In this document: in pieces, positions 43,964 through 53,989 of the stretch
Position numbering within the stretch: the stretch's first letter is position 1
How the letters are laid out: each line of letters starts with the position of its first letter
DNA from: Paradesertivirga sp965650335
Lineage (GTDB): Bacteria; Bacteroidota; Bacteroidia; Sphingobacteriales; Sphingobacteriaceae
DNA: 64,000 bases
Assembly: GCA_965650335.1 (NCBI GenBank)
Contig: CBFGOI010000006.1
Coordinates: forward strand, 1-64,000
Reading direction: 5' to 3'
Position numbers and translations under genes: made by a program
Notes under the pieces: model-generated
The model's database searches: none
What the model was told of the DNA's origin: nothing
Seen by the model: the letters and a program-made list of their open reading frames with translations, nothing else

Positions 43964-46087
43964 CTATTCTATCACTTGCCAAAAAAAGCAGGATCCATCT
44001 TTACGATCCGGTCTTGACCCTGGGGCATTTGCCGAACAAAGGCTTTTTTGAAACGGGTCTGCAAAAAGATACCTATGAGTTGATAGCGACATTAACATGA
44101 TATCGCCTTGAAGCATATCCTGCCATTGAAATACGGATGCATCTCCCTGTTCCTCCTTTTCTATGCGCACTTCTGCCATTCCTCCCGATCCAACTACCGT
44201 AACCCATCCTCCATTAGTTATCGACTGCAACGAGATCCTCCCGTTTCCTTTGTCGACAATTTTAAACTTAGAATTTTCACTTACCGTTTTACCTTTGGCT
44301 ACAGGTCGCAAAAAGCCTTTCCAGTTAACCAATACCGTACTATCTGCCAGGCTGGAAAGAGTAATTGTTTTCCCATAGGGGATGGGTTTAATTAAGCCGT
44401 GAGGACGGGGTTCGTTTACAATGAATGAATTAAAGTCAGCATATCCACCTTCTTTTCCTTCTGTATTGTAGTTAAACAAACCAAACCTAACTCCCTGGAA
44501 TGTTCTGCCTTGAAAAATCATGATAAATTCCTCGCCCAGAATCTTGAAATTTGACCCATCTGTACTGTAGCTAAAAACTGCCATTTCTGTTTCAAAATCG
44601 CAGTTTGCCTTTAGCCAGACTTTTTTTCCGGTCAATTTTTCCCTAAGCAATTTGTTTCGCTGCTGATCGAATTGCTCAACTTCAAATCCATCCTTTGTCC
44701 TGGCTACCCCAATCCAGCTATAGGGCATATTTAATAAGCCCAGTCCTGCGATATCGCCGTCGGATAAGCCATTTAAATCAATTTCGGTGGATCCTATTGA
44801 CACCGGGCCGATACATCTCTGAGTTAACGAATTTCTGGCATTCCAAAAATCCTTCGCGGGTAAAGCGTTTAACCGGAGGTATCCTTTTCTTTTTGTTAAT
44901 GACCATTTATCATTTACCGGCACATGGTTACACTGCCAGATCGGCTGTAAGGTGGAAGACGAAAAATCATCGCTTCTTCTGAACGTAGCATGAGGCTTGG
45001 ATGTAAATCCGGTGTTGGGTTTTACCCATGTGCGCGGAGAACGTGTGAGATTGCCTTCCAAGCCTAAAAATGGCCATCCATCTTTCCAGGTTACCGGTGA
45101 TAAGCAGGTTAATCGGCCTACAGAATTATAATCCATCATAGACCATGCCCACCATTCTCCGGATTGGATCTGCAGGATACCGCCCTGGTGTAGTGGAATG
45201 CGACCCACATAATTTTTGTTCGGTGGAACAAGCTGGAACGGGGCTTCGCTTTTTTCATTTAGCAACTTCCACCCAGTCCCAACCCCAAGGTGCTCCTCTG
45301 CACTTATGACTCGTATTTCATAAGGGCCGTAAGGGCTATTTGAGCGCAAGCACACCTGGTAGCAAACAGGGTCAAAGTTTGTGTTGGTAATATAATATTT
45401 GCCGTCAATTTTATAAAAATGCGACCCTTCTCCAGCACCGCTTCCCGGCTTTATGATAACCTTCTCGGTACCTGGCTTTATGTCTAGTAAATCCTCGTCC
45501 AACTCAGCCAGATGGATTTCGTCATACCCCCACACCACATAAACCTTTCCATCATCATCAAAAAGCACCGACAGGTCATGAAAACTTTTTTTCATCTTGC
45601 TGTGCTTCCAGGGGCCTTTAGGATTAGTAGCCGTGAACAGCTGCGTGGTTTGGCCGTTTACATTGCTGAAAATATAAAAGGTTCCCTTGTTATACCGGAA
45701 ACTGGGTGCCCAAATGCCCCGCCCATAAATATTTTTAACATCTTCTAAGCGAAATTCCGGACCCAGATCAAGTTTATCTACTGCATAACACAGGAAGTCC
45801 CAGTTTACCAAATCGCGGGAATGCAATACCGGAAGCCCGGGCATAGTATGCATCGTAGTACCTGTAAGGTAATAATCGTCACCCACTCTTATCATGTCGG
45901 GATCGGAAAATTCGTCAAAGAAAAGCGGATTTGAAAAAGTTCCGTTTCCATTGTCAGATATCCAGGTTGGGCTATTAAGATTCTCTCGAATTTGACTAAA
46001 AGCGGCCGATTGTAAAAGGGTGAAAATTAGGAGTAAGTTATAAAGCGGTTTTCTAAAAAACGGTATTTCCAGGGGTTTAATTGACAT
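43964..46087 (-). CDS. GH43 glycosidase with concanavalin-like and beta-trefoil-like domains
   Basis: A 707-residue secreted protein. Signal ends near LQSAAFSQ (residue 32). The propeller (about 55-350) has FSDPDMIRVGDDYYL (base Asp about 62), SFHDLSVLFDDDGKVYVVWGY (modulator Asp) and GAGEGSHFYKIDGKYY (acid Glu). A GH43_C2-type sandwich follows (about 370-560, DDFSSSTLQPIWQCNHVPVN, FEVEQF), as in GH43 beta-xylosidase/arabinofuranosidase subfamilies 11-12. The final ~130 residues (KFKIVDKGNGRISLQSITNG, YLFADPFQ) look like a beta-trefoil of the fascin or ricin type, a probable binding module. It is transcribed away from the operon that begins at 46608. Likely acts on xylose- or arabinose-containing chains. 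Confidence 0.88.
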   Translation of the reverse strand: MSIKPLEIPFFRKPLYNLLLIFTLLQSAAFSQIRENLNSPTWISDNGNGTFSNPLFFDEFSDPDMIRVGDDYYLTGTTMHTMPGLPVLHSRDLVNWDFLCYAVDKLDLGPEFRLEDVKNIYGRGIWAPSFRYNKGTFYIFSNVNGQTTQLFTATNPKGPWKHSKMKKSFHDLSVLFDDDGKVYVVWGYDEIHLAELDEDLLDIKPGTEKVIIKPGSGAGEGSHFYKIDGKYYITNTNFDPVCYQVCLRSNSPYGPYEIRVISAEEHLGVGTGWKLLNEKSEAPFQLVPPNKNYVGRIPLHQGGILQIQSGEWWAWSMMDYNSVGRLTCLSPVTWKDGWPFLGLEGNLTRSPRTWVKPNTGFTSKPHATFRRSDDFSSSTLQPIWQCNHVPVNDKWSLTKRKGYLRLNALPAKDFWNARNSLTQRCIGPVSIGSTEIDLNGLSDGDIAGLGLLNMPYSWIGVARTKDGFEVEQFDQQRNKLLREKLTGKKVWLKANCDFETEMAVFSYSTDGSNFKILGEEFIMIFQGRTFQGVRFGLFNYNTEGKEGGYADFNSFIVNEPRPHGLIKPIPYGKTITLSSLADSTVLVNWKGFLRPVAKGKTVSENSKFKIVDKGNGRISLQSITNGGWVTVVGSGGMAEVRIEKEEQGDASVFQWQDMLQGDIMLMSLSTHRYLFADPFQKSLCSANAPGSRPDRKDGSCFFWQVIE

Positions 46088-46607
46088 TCGTTTATTTTAA
46101 TGGATAATTTTAAAGATTTCTATGATTTAGCAGGCTACCGGATTGCTGGTAGTAAATTATGTTTAGTCAAAGAGCATTTTTGGCTTGTGAGAATACTCGG
46201 TTCTTGTTTGCGCAGTTATCAGCACAGAAGGGAATTCTGTATATCTGGGTTCAATAATGTTGAATAAAGGTATACGGAATTTTGAAAAAATAAAAATTAA
46301 CTAATGTTTAAAAGCCAAGGATGATGTTGATCAATCGCCAGTTGTTTTCATGATTGCCGACCGAGCCAGTGTTAGATCCAGTAATTGGTTTATAATAATG
46401 TGCTGTGATTAAGTGCTTTCTAAAGGCTTCGAAGAATAAAAAAGTATTTACAAATGCATGAGTATGAGGAAACCTTTAAATCCGTCTTGTTTTACAATAA
46501 GACACACATGCGATCTACCGGTTGCTCTTTCGCTAAGAAGTGAAAAAGGCTGGGCCGATCACTGGGGCTTATTCGAATTTTAGAAACACACGCTTGGAAA
46601 AATAAAT
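46088..46607. promoter_or_regulatory. Divergent region between two GH43 genes
   Basis: 520 bases with no gene-like frame. It must contain promoters for the reverse GH43 and the forward six-gene operon. A short hairpin (CTACC/GGTAG) lies near 46135-46152. No copy of the ATAGTTGAAT element was found. Confidence 0.4.
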
Positions 46608-48095
46608 ATGACTGTATCCAATTTCTTTAAAAAGATCATCCTTTTACTGGTATTAACCGGGTTTTCATTTTGCATGTCTGCTCAGGAATACCCGAAGGCA
46701 ATTTTAAGAGGTGATTACCCTGACCCTAGTATTATGCGTGATGGCGACGATTTTTATATGACGCATTCGCCGTTTACCTATTCTCCCGGATTTTTAATAT
46801 GGCATTCGAAAGACTTGCTTCACTGGAAACCAATTACCCGGGCCATGCCCGACCTGGTTGGTTCTGCCATGGCTCCCGACCTGCTGAAATACAATGGCAA
46901 ATATTATATCTATTTCCCTGCCAATGGAACCAACTGGGTAATATGGGCAACCGATATACGAGGTCCATGGAGCAAACCAATTGATTTAAAAGCTCGCTTT
47001 ATTGACCCTGGACATGCGGTAGGCGAGGATGGTAAACGTTATTTGTTCGTTTCTGAAGGTCATATGGCTCCTTTATCAGATGATGGGCTTTCGGCCATAG
47101 ATACGCTGAAAAATATATATTCAGGTTGGGATTATCCTAAAAACTGGATTACTGAATGCAAATGCCTGGAATCTCCGAAGATTTTTAAGAAAGGTGATTA
47201 TTTCTACATGGTAACCGCAGAAGGAGGTACAGCAGGCCCGGCAACCAGTCACATGGCAGTAGCTGCCCGTTCAAAAAGCATACAGGGCCCCTGGGAAAAT
47301 TCCCCTTATAACCCCATTGTGCATACTTACAGCGCAGACGAAAAATGGTGGTCGAAAGGCCACGGAACATTAATTGACGATGCAAAAGGAAATTGGTGGA
47401 TTGTGTATCATGCCTATGAAAAAGGATACCATACCCTCGGCCGGCAAACCCTTATCGAACCGGTTGAATGGACAGCGGATGGTTGGTTCAAAACCTCAAA
47501 GGGAAAAACAACGGCCGAAACTAAAGTAAAGGCGTCTTCATCTGGCTTTACGCTGTCAGACAATTTCAATAAAGAAACGCTTGGACTGCAATGGACATCA
47601 TGGAAAGGGTATGATACAAATGCGATTCAGTTAAAGAAGGGATGCCTTCATTTAAAGGCGAAAGGCTCTGGTCCGGCAGATGGGCAACTTTTATTAACCA
47701 CAGTTCCGGATACAGCTTATGAAGCTCAGGTGGAGCTGACCTTGACAGGAGGAAGTACCGGCGGATTGATTTTGTTTTACAACGAGAAAGCTTTTGCGGG
47801 CATCACATCCAACGGGAAAGATGTTACCATCTATGATAATGCAGAAATACGAACAAACAAGTCAGTAGAGCTTGGAAAGCATTTTTATCTTAAAATAAAA
47901 AACAATCGCAATATCTGCGATATGTTTGCCAGCAAGGACGGCAAAAATTGGATAACGCTTCGAACTGGTTTGGATGTATCGGGTTTGAACCACAACAAAT
48001 ACCGCGGTTTCTTTGCATTGAGGCCGGGCTTTATGTCAGCCGGAAAAGAAGGCAGCGTAACATTAGATAATTTCAAGTACAAGTCAATTAAGTAA
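46608..48095 (+). CDS. GH43 glycosidase with C-terminal beta-sandwich
   Basis: A 495-residue secreted enzyme. Signal peptide ends at CMSAQ (residue 26). The propeller shows base Asp in GDYPDPSIMRDGDDFYM (about 39), modulator Asp in RFIDPGHAVGEDGK (about 133) and acid Glu in CLESPKIFKKGDYFYM (about 188). After about 310 a concanavalin-like sandwich (TLSDNFNKETLGLQWTSWKG, GLILFYNEKAFAGI) closes the protein, as in many xylosidase/arabinofuranosidase GH43 enzymes. First gene of an operon continuing with GH2 after 27 bases. Confidence 0.9.
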   Translation: MTVSNFFKKIILLLVLTGFSFCMSAQEYPKAILRGDYPDPSIMRDGDDFYMTHSPFTYSPGFLIWHSKDLLHWKPITRAMPDLVGSAMAPDLLKYNGKYYIYFPANGTNWVIWATDIRGPWSKPIDLKARFIDPGHAVGEDGKRYLFVSEGHMAPLSDDGLSAIDTLKNIYSGWDYPKNWITECKCLESPKIFKKGDYFYMVTAEGGTAGPATSHMAVAARSKSIQGPWENSPYNPIVHTYSADEKWWSKGHGTLIDDAKGNWWIVYHAYEKGYHTLGRQTLIEPVEWTADGWFKTSKGKTTAETKVKASSSGFTLSDNFNKETLGLQWTSWKGYDTNAIQLKKGCLHLKAKGSGPADGQLLLTTVPDTAYEAQVELTLTGGSTGGLILFYNEKAFAGITSNGKDVTIYDNAEIRTNKSVELGKHFYLKIKNNRNICDMFASKDGKNWITLRTGLDVSGLNHNKYRGFFALRPGFMSAGKEGSVTLDNFKYKSIK

Positions 48096-48122
48096 GCAAA
48101 ATCTAAATAAGAAAATAATCAT

Positions 48123-51100
48123 ATGTCAATATTAACGACGACCCATTTAGGAAAAGCGTTTGTTACCGCAGCTCTGATAATGGTGTCCATTTCTTCAAAA
48201 GCCCAAAAGCCCATGTGGCTTGACGAAACTAAAAATGAGGAAAACAGGCTTCCCATGCATGCCTCATATTTCGTTTACGAATCGGAATCAGCAGCATTAA
48301 GGAACGATTGGAAGCAATCTTCCAATTACACCAGCCTCAATGGCCCATGGAAATTCTTCTGGGCAAAAAATCCAGAGGAACTGCCTAAAGGTTTTGAATC
48401 ATCAGACTATAACGATGCCTCCTGGAAAACATTCAATGTGCCGGCAAACTGGGAGATGAACGGATACGGTTTCCCAATATATACTACAAACGGATTCGAA
48501 TTTACTTATCTGTTAAAAGGCGGACGTAAACCGCCGATTGTGCCTCTGGATTACGATCCTACAGCCGTTTATCGCAGGGAGGTAATTATTGATCCGACAT
48601 GGAATGGCAAAGAGGTTATCTTACATATCGGCGCGGCTAAATCGAACCTTTCTCTTTGGATTAATGGAAAATATGTGGGTTATGGAGAGGATAGTAAGTT
48701 GCCATCTGAATTTAATATCACATCCTATCTTATAAAAGGTAAAAACCTGATTGCGATGAAAGTGATGCGCTGGTGTGATGGAAATTACCTGGAAGATCAG
48801 GATATGTGGCGCCTTAGCGGAATTACCCGCGACTGTTATTTGGTGGCAAGAAATCCGGTTCATTTATACGATGTGGAACTTATTCCCGACCTGGATGCGG
48901 CTTATAAAAACGCTACTTTAAATGTTAAGCTAAAGCTGAATAAAAAGCCTGTTAGTCCGTTCACAGCAGTGTTTGAGCTGAGAGATGGGCAAAAGCTGGT
49001 CAGCTCTGCAAATTTAAAATTCGATGCTTCGGAAAATGCTTCTACAAAGCTGGCCATAAATGCACCCAAATTATGGACGGCAGAAACTCCAAATCTTTAC
49101 GAGGCTATAGTGAAAATTAAAGATAAGGATGGAAATATCCTAGAAGTCATTCCCCTGATAGCCGGATTCCGGAAAATTGAAATTAAAGACGGCAGGTTTT
49201 TAGTAAACGGAAAACCGGTATTGATTAAAGGGGTAAACCGTCATGAATCAGACCCTGTTTCAGGACAAGTGATCTCCAGGGATGCTATGATACGCGACAT
49301 CAAGCTTATGAAGCAATTCAATATTAATGCCGTTCGCACCAGTCATTATCCCAATAGCGAGACCTGGCTGGAACTATGTAATCAATACGGTCTTTACGTT
49401 GTAGGTGAAGCAAATATAGAATCGCATGGGATGGGTTTTACCCTGGCTAAAACGCTGGCGAACAAGCCGTCGTGGGTGAATGCGCATTTGATGCGGGTAC
49501 AGCGAATGGTAGAGCGGGACAAAAATCAGCCTTCCATTGTGATCTGGAGTACCGGAAATGAAGCGGGTAACGGGTACAATTTTTACTCCTGTTATATGTG
49601 GCTAAAGGGGCGGGATACAAGCCGGCCTATACAGTATGAAGGGGCATGGCTTGATTACAAGACATTTACATGGGACTGGAATTCTGATATCATAAATCCG
49701 ATGTATCCAACCCTGGATATGATGCAGAACTATGTAAAGGCAAATCCTGTACCTCAACGACCTTTCATCATGTGCGAATATGCTCACGCCATGGGAAATT
49801 CCTTAGGTAACTTTAAAGATTACTGGGATGTGATCCGCGGTAATAAAAATCATTTTCAGGGAGGTTTTATATGGGATTTTGTGGATCAGTGTTTTCAACG
49901 CGTAAATGCCAAAGGCGATACCGTGTATACTTACGGAGGAGATTATGAACCTAAGGAGGCAGCCACGAAATGGAATTTTGCTGCAAAAGGTGTCTTTTAC
50001 GCTAACCGCTCGCCTTATCCACATGCCTGGGAGATGAAGAAAGTATATCAGGACATTCACACAAAACTGTTGAATAACAAAAGCCTGAACATCTATAATG
50101 AAAAGTTCTTTACCGGCCTCGAAAATGTAAAATTGCATTGGGAAGTTATATTAAACGGACTGCCGGTTCAGCAGGGAGATGTTACATCGTTGAACGTAAA
50201 TCCTCAGGATTCCGCAACGATTACACTACCTTTAAAGAAAACGAAGGCTGGCGAGGCGTTTCTTAATCTTACCTACAGTCTTAAATCAGCAGAACCCTTG
50301 AAACCTGCCGGCCATATCATTGCTACGGAACAGTTAAAACTGGGCGGAGAGTATGAAAATGTTATTGCATTGGCTGATGAGGGAAGTATAACAAAAAACG
50401 AGACTCAGGAGGAATTAAACATCAGCTCTGATAAGGCAAGTATTTCCTTCGATAAGAAAACCGGAATGCTGAAGCGGTATGCAGTTGGTAATTCGGTGCT
50501 TTTGGATCAGAATTACCTCTTCAGGCCAAACTTCTGGAGAGCACCAAGTGATAATGATTTTGGTGCCAGATTCCAGACGAAACTGAAAGGCTGGAAGGAT
50601 GCAGGGCTGAATCCTGTACTAAAAACGATCACGTCTGAAACTCAGAAGAATAGTGTGATAGTTAAAGCAGAGTACAGTTTGCCACAGGTATTTGCGAATC
50701 TTAGTATCGAATATGCGATCAATGCTGCAGGAGAGATTGCGGTTAAGGAAAAGCTTTCGGTGGCCGATACCAGCAAGAAAATAGAAATACTTCCACGTTT
50801 CGGTATGCAATGGACGCTGCCTGAAGGCTTTAATGCTATTGAATATTACGGACGTGGCCCTCATGAAAACTATATTGATCGCAATTTTAGCGCCCACCTG
50901 GGTCTTTACAAACAGTCGGTAGATGCGCAATATTTCCCCTATGTTACTCCTCAGGAAACAGGTAATAAAACAGATGTGAGATGGTTTAGGGTTAGCAATG
51001 CTGACGGCCAGGGCCTTGAAATCAGAGGGGCACAGCCTTTAAGTATAAGTGCCAAACATTATTTCGACAGCGACCTTGACAACGGCGATGAACGGAATCA

Positions 51101-51278
51101 ACGTCATGCCGCAGATGTTAGTCCGCGTCCGCAAACGCAGCTGGATATTGATTTGAGGCAAAACGGAGTTGGTGGTCTGGATAGCTGGGGGGCAAGGCCT
51201 CTGCAACAATATCAGATGGCCTTCGGAAACTATGAATTCAGTTTTCTTATTAAGCCAATACCTCAGGGGATTAAATAG
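48123..51278 (+). CDS. GH2 beta-galactosidase-like enzyme
   Basis: A 1051-residue retaining enzyme with the five-domain LacZ layout: jelly-roll sugar-binding domain (about 60-230), Ig-like domain, TIM barrel (about 345-640), second Ig-like domain and a large C-terminal beta-sandwich (small-chain type). Signal ends near ISSKAQ (about 28). Barrel motifs GVNRHESDPVSGQVIS and NAVRTSHYPNS are present. Acid/base Glu about 480 is in STGNEAGNGYN and nucleophile Glu about 552 in FIMCEYAHAMGNS. Probable beta-galactosidase removing galactose from arabinogalactan or similar side chains. 27 bases after the GH43 gene. Confidence 0.94.
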   Translation: MSILTTTHLGKAFVTAALIMVSISSKAQKPMWLDETKNEENRLPMHASYFVYESESAALRNDWKQSSNYTSLNGPWKFFWAKNPEELPKGFESSDYNDASWKTFNVPANWEMNGYGFPIYTTNGFEFTYLLKGGRKPPIVPLDYDPTAVYRREVIIDPTWNGKEVILHIGAAKSNLSLWINGKYVGYGEDSKLPSEFNITSYLIKGKNLIAMKVMRWCDGNYLEDQDMWRLSGITRDCYLVARNPVHLYDVELIPDLDAAYKNATLNVKLKLNKKPVSPFTAVFELRDGQKLVSSANLKFDASENASTKLAINAPKLWTAETPNLYEAIVKIKDKDGNILEVIPLIAGFRKIEIKDGRFLVNGKPVLIKGVNRHESDPVSGQVISRDAMIRDIKLMKQFNINAVRTSHYPNSETWLELCNQYGLYVVGEANIESHGMGFTLAKTLANKPSWVNAHLMRVQRMVERDKNQPSIVIWSTGNEAGNGYNFYSCYMWLKGRDTSRPIQYEGAWLDYKTFTWDWNSDIINPMYPTLDMMQNYVKANPVPQRPFIMCEYAHAMGNSLGNFKDYWDVIRGNKNHFQGGFIWDFVDQCFQRVNAKGDTVYTYGGDYEPKEAATKWNFAAKGVFYANRSPYPHAWEMKKVYQDIHTKLLNNKSLNIYNEKFFTGLENVKLHWEVILNGLPVQQGDVTSLNVNPQDSATITLPLKKTKAGEAFLNLTYSLKSAEPLKPAGHIIATEQLKLGGEYENVIALADEGSITKNETQEELNISSDKASISFDKKTGMLKRYAVGNSVLLDQNYLFRPNFWRAPSDNDFGARFQTKLKGWKDAGLNPVLKTITSETQKNSVIVKAEYSLPQVFANLSIEYAINAAGEIAVKEKLSVADTSKKIEILPRFGMQWTLPEGFNAIEYYGRGPHENYIDRNFSAHLGLYKQSVDAQYFPYVTPQETGNKTDVRWFRVSNADGQGLEIRGAQPLSISAKHYFDSDLDNGDERNQRHAADVSPRPQTQLDIDLRQNGVGGLDSWGARPLQQYQMAFGNYEFSFLIKPIPQGIK

Positions 51279-51313
51279 TTTGTGATTTTAAGAGGATGAA
51301 TTCAGAATTAGAG

Positions 51314-51349
51314 TAAGTGTCAGACACCTTAAAGCTGTCCGACACTTAT
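51314..51349 (+). repeat. REP-like hairpin in the GH2-GH43-like gap
   Basis: TAAGTGTCAGACA (51314-51326) pairs with TGTCCGACACTTA (51337-51349) with one mismatch and a short loop. Each arm also contains its own GTGTC..GACA-type symmetry. No T-run follows, so it is not a classical terminator; it resembles repetitive extragenic palindromes. Only one copy is in the window. Confidence 0.55.
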
Positions 51350-51391
51350 TCGCTTAAAAGAGACAGTGAATTACAAATAATTGTTGCTATT

Positions 51392-52420
51392 GTGAAAACA
51401 AAACTAAAAACTACAGTCCTGATGCTTGGGTGCATCCTGATGTCCACTATAGCCTTTGGACAGCGGGTTAAAGGAAAACTGGCGGATAAACCCGTTTTCA
51501 GTGACCCGGTCTATGATGGCGCGGCTGACCCGGTAATTATCTGGAATAAGAAAGAGAAAAAATGGTTTATGTTCTATACCAATCGCCGAGCTACAGATAC
51601 GAGTTTGCACGGTGTTAAATGGGTACATGGAACAAGAATCGGGATTGCGGAATCAACCGACGGAGGGGCAAGCTGGAAGTATCGGGATACTGCGAATATT
51701 AAATTTCGCCCAACAGCCGAGTATACCCATTGGGCTCCCGATGTGTTTGAACATAAAGGTTTATACCATATGTTCCTTACCTATGTTCCCGGGGTTTTTG
51801 TTAATTGGGCGCATCCGCGTGAAATTGTTCATTTAACAAGCAAAGATCTTTTAAACTGGGATTATAAGTCCACTTTAAAGCTTGTTACCGATAAGGTTAT
51901 TGATGCCACTGTTTATCAATTACCGAATGGCACCTGGCGGCTTTGGTACAATAACGAGGCGGACGCAAAAACTATTTACTATGCAGACAGTAAGGATCTC
52001 GAAAATTGGGACCTGAAAGGAAAAGTAATTGAAGAGCGGGGAGAAGGGCCGAAGGTATTTCGCTGGAAAGGAAAATATTGGATGCTGGTTGATAACTGGG
52101 CCGGCATGAGTTTTTACTCATCAGATGATGCAACAAAATGGACAAAGCAAGCGGATAGAATCCTGGAGTTTCCCGGAAAAGGGAAAGATGACCAGGCAAT
52201 TGGCGGCCATGCGGATGTAGTGGTTTCGGGCGATCGGGCTTTCGTTTATTACTTTACTCATCCTGGAAGGACTGCAAAAAAATATGCTGATAATGTTGAA
52301 ACACGCAGAAGTGTGATTCAGGTAGCTGAACTGGAATATAAAAATGGAACAATTACGGTAGACAGAGATAAACCTGTTCACATACACTTGGATAAACAGG
52401 CAATTAACAAAAGGAAATAA
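51392..52420 (+). CDS. GH43/GH32-like five-bladed propeller glycosidase, uncertain family
   Basis: A 342-residue secreted protein from a GTG at 51392, chosen because the signal peptide (LKTTVLMLGCILMSTIAFGQ) follows directly. A longer frame from 51317 would run through the hairpin. Propeller acids are plausible: DGAADPVIIWNKKEKKWFM (base Asp), KVIDATVYQLPNGTWRLWY (Asp) and GEGPKVFRWKGKYWM (Glu). ThWAPDVFEHKGLYHMF-like strands fit clan GH-F/GH-J proteins. I cannot assign the exact family; GH43, GH117-like or unclassified are possible. It lies 113 bases after GH2 and 11 before the next GH43. Confidence 0.65.
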   Translation: MKTKLKTTVLMLGCILMSTIAFGQRVKGKLADKPVFSDPVYDGAADPVIIWNKKEKKWFMFYTNRRATDTSLHGVKWVHGTRIGIAESTDGGASWKYRDTANIKFRPTAEYTHWAPDVFEHKGLYHMFLTYVPGVFVNWAHPREIVHLTSKDLLNWDYKSTLKLVTDKVIDATVYQLPNGTWRLWYNNEADAKTIYYADSKDLENWDLKGKVIEERGEGPKVFRWKGKYWMLVDNWAGMSFYSSDDATKWTKQADRILEFPGKGKDDQAIGGHADVVVSGDRAFVYYFTHPGRTAKKYADNVETRRSVIQVAELEYKNGTITVDRDKPVHIHLDKQAINKRK

Positions 52421-52431
52421 AGAGATAGGCA

Positions 52432-53934
52432 ATGAATAACAATCTTTTAAAAAAAATAAGCCTATTATGGGTATTGCTCGTTGGCTTAGACGTTAAGGCC
52501 CAGCAAAATCCGCCTTTGCCTCAACCGGTAATCCCGGATTATGTTGCCGACCCTTCCGTAGCTTATTTTAACGGTACATACTATTTATACGGAACATCAG
52601 ATATTGACCATGGCCTCAGTGAAATGGGCCCGCCTGTTGTATGGACATCAAAAGATCTTGTAAACTGGAGTTATAAGGGAGTACTTTTTAAAGGTTTTGA
52701 TTGGAATACGCCTTATACTTTTGGCCCGGAGGGGAAAAAGAAAACTGGTTATTTCAGATACTGGGCACCTGGGGTAGTAATTAAAAAAGGTAAAGTTTAC
52801 CACTTGTATCCTACAATTCTAAAGCCGGATAATAAACTAGGTACGTACCATTTAACATCAAAAAGTCCGGAAGGCCCATTCCAATTCAGCAACGGGAAAG
52901 GGATTTTCTTTAATGAGCCTGAAAAGGAAAAAGAAGAGACTAAGCCGGTTTTTGCAGATATAGATGGAGACCCGTTTGTAGATGACGATGGGCAAGCTTA
53001 CATCTACTGGCGCCGTAGAAAAGCTGCTAAACTAAGCGCAGACTGGAAAACTATTGAAGGCCCCGAAGTAACTATTCCAACCAAAAGAGCCGGATATTCG
53101 GAAGGTCCCTTCCTGTTTAAACGGAACGGTATTTATTACTACTTCTACACCTTATCGGGCGGAGCCAACTATGTTTATGCTTATATGATGAGCAAGACAG
53201 GCCCACTGGGTCCGTTTGTTGCCCCCGAGCATGATATGGTGTCTAAAACAATTCTTGAGACAGGTGTTTGGGGGCCTGGTCATGGAAATGTGCTGCATGT
53301 TCCCGGTACCGACAACTATTTGTTTTTCTATCTGGAATATGGCCAGGGGGGCACCACCCGGCAGGTTTATGTTAACCGCCTGCAATTTAATGCCGATGGA
53401 ACCATTCAGCCAGTACAGGTAACTACTACAGGTGTTCTGGAAATGCCCAATTCGAACAAAAGAACGCTTATACATCCTGTAAAAGTTATCGCTTCTAGTG
53501 TGAGGAGAGATACCATTATTAAAACAACCGTAGATACGGTTATCGAGAAGTTACTCGCCATGCCTCCAAAATTTGTTGAAACCGAACTGGCAAGCGTTGA
53601 GCGTACAATGGATTTTAAACCGGAAAATGCAATTGACGGGTCAAACGGAACTTTCTGGATGAGCGACAATGCTGATAAGCAGCCCTCGTATCAGATTGAT
53701 CTCGGCGCAATAAAACGGGTAGAAAGTCTGGAGTTCTTTTTCGTAAAATCCACTCTGGGGCATAGTTTTAAAATTGAAAAGTCGGAGGATGGCCAAAAAT
53801 GGGAAGCTGTAAAGATCCCTGATTCACAGGAAATTCGTTCTCCTGAAGTTATTAATAAAATAGGGAAAACGCGTTTCATCAAGTTAACCATCTTGTCGGG
53901 TGCAGCTGGTTTGTGGGAGCTTAAAGTGTATTGA
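52432..53934 (+). CDS. GH43 glycosidase with C-terminal F5/8-type (CBM32-like) domain
   Basis: A 500-residue secreted enzyme (signal ends LDVKAQ, residue 24). Propeller acids: IPDYVADPSVAYFNGTYYL (base Asp), DIDGDPFVDDDGQAYIYW (modulator Asp) and GYSEGPFLFKRNGIYYYF (acid Glu). A linker of charged residues (about 345-385) leads to a discoidin-like domain (ASVERTMDFKPENAIDGSNG, YQIDLGAIKRVESLEFFF, GLWELKVY) that probably binds galactose-type residues. 11 bases after the preceding gene and 55 before GH51. Confidence 0.88.
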   Translation: MNNNLLKKISLLWVLLVGLDVKAQQNPPLPQPVIPDYVADPSVAYFNGTYYLYGTSDIDHGLSEMGPPVVWTSKDLVNWSYKGVLFKGFDWNTPYTFGPEGKKKTGYFRYWAPGVVIKKGKVYHLYPTILKPDNKLGTYHLTSKSPEGPFQFSNGKGIFFNEPEKEKEETKPVFADIDGDPFVDDDGQAYIYWRRRKAAKLSADWKTIEGPEVTIPTKRAGYSEGPFLFKRNGIYYYFYTLSGGANYVYAYMMSKTGPLGPFVAPEHDMVSKTILETGVWGPGHGNVLHVPGTDNYLFFYLEYGQGGTTRQVYVNRLQFNADGTIQPVQVTTTGVLEMPNSNKRTLIHPVKVIASSVRRDTIIKTTVDTVIEKLLAMPPKFVETELASVERTMDFKPENAIDGSNGTFWMSDNADKQPSYQIDLGAIKRVESLEFFFVKSTLGHSFKIEKSEDGQKWEAVKIPDSQEIRSPEVINKIGKTRFIKLTILSGAAGLWELKVY

Positions 53935-53989
53935 TAGAGTGCAAGTGCCCGATAAAAGCTATAAATTATAGAGAAGAAACACACACTGT

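Noticed and set aside
46510..46535. Second LacI-like site around CTACCGGTTGC
   Set aside because: Only the central ACCGGT is symmetrical; the outer positions do not pair consistently.
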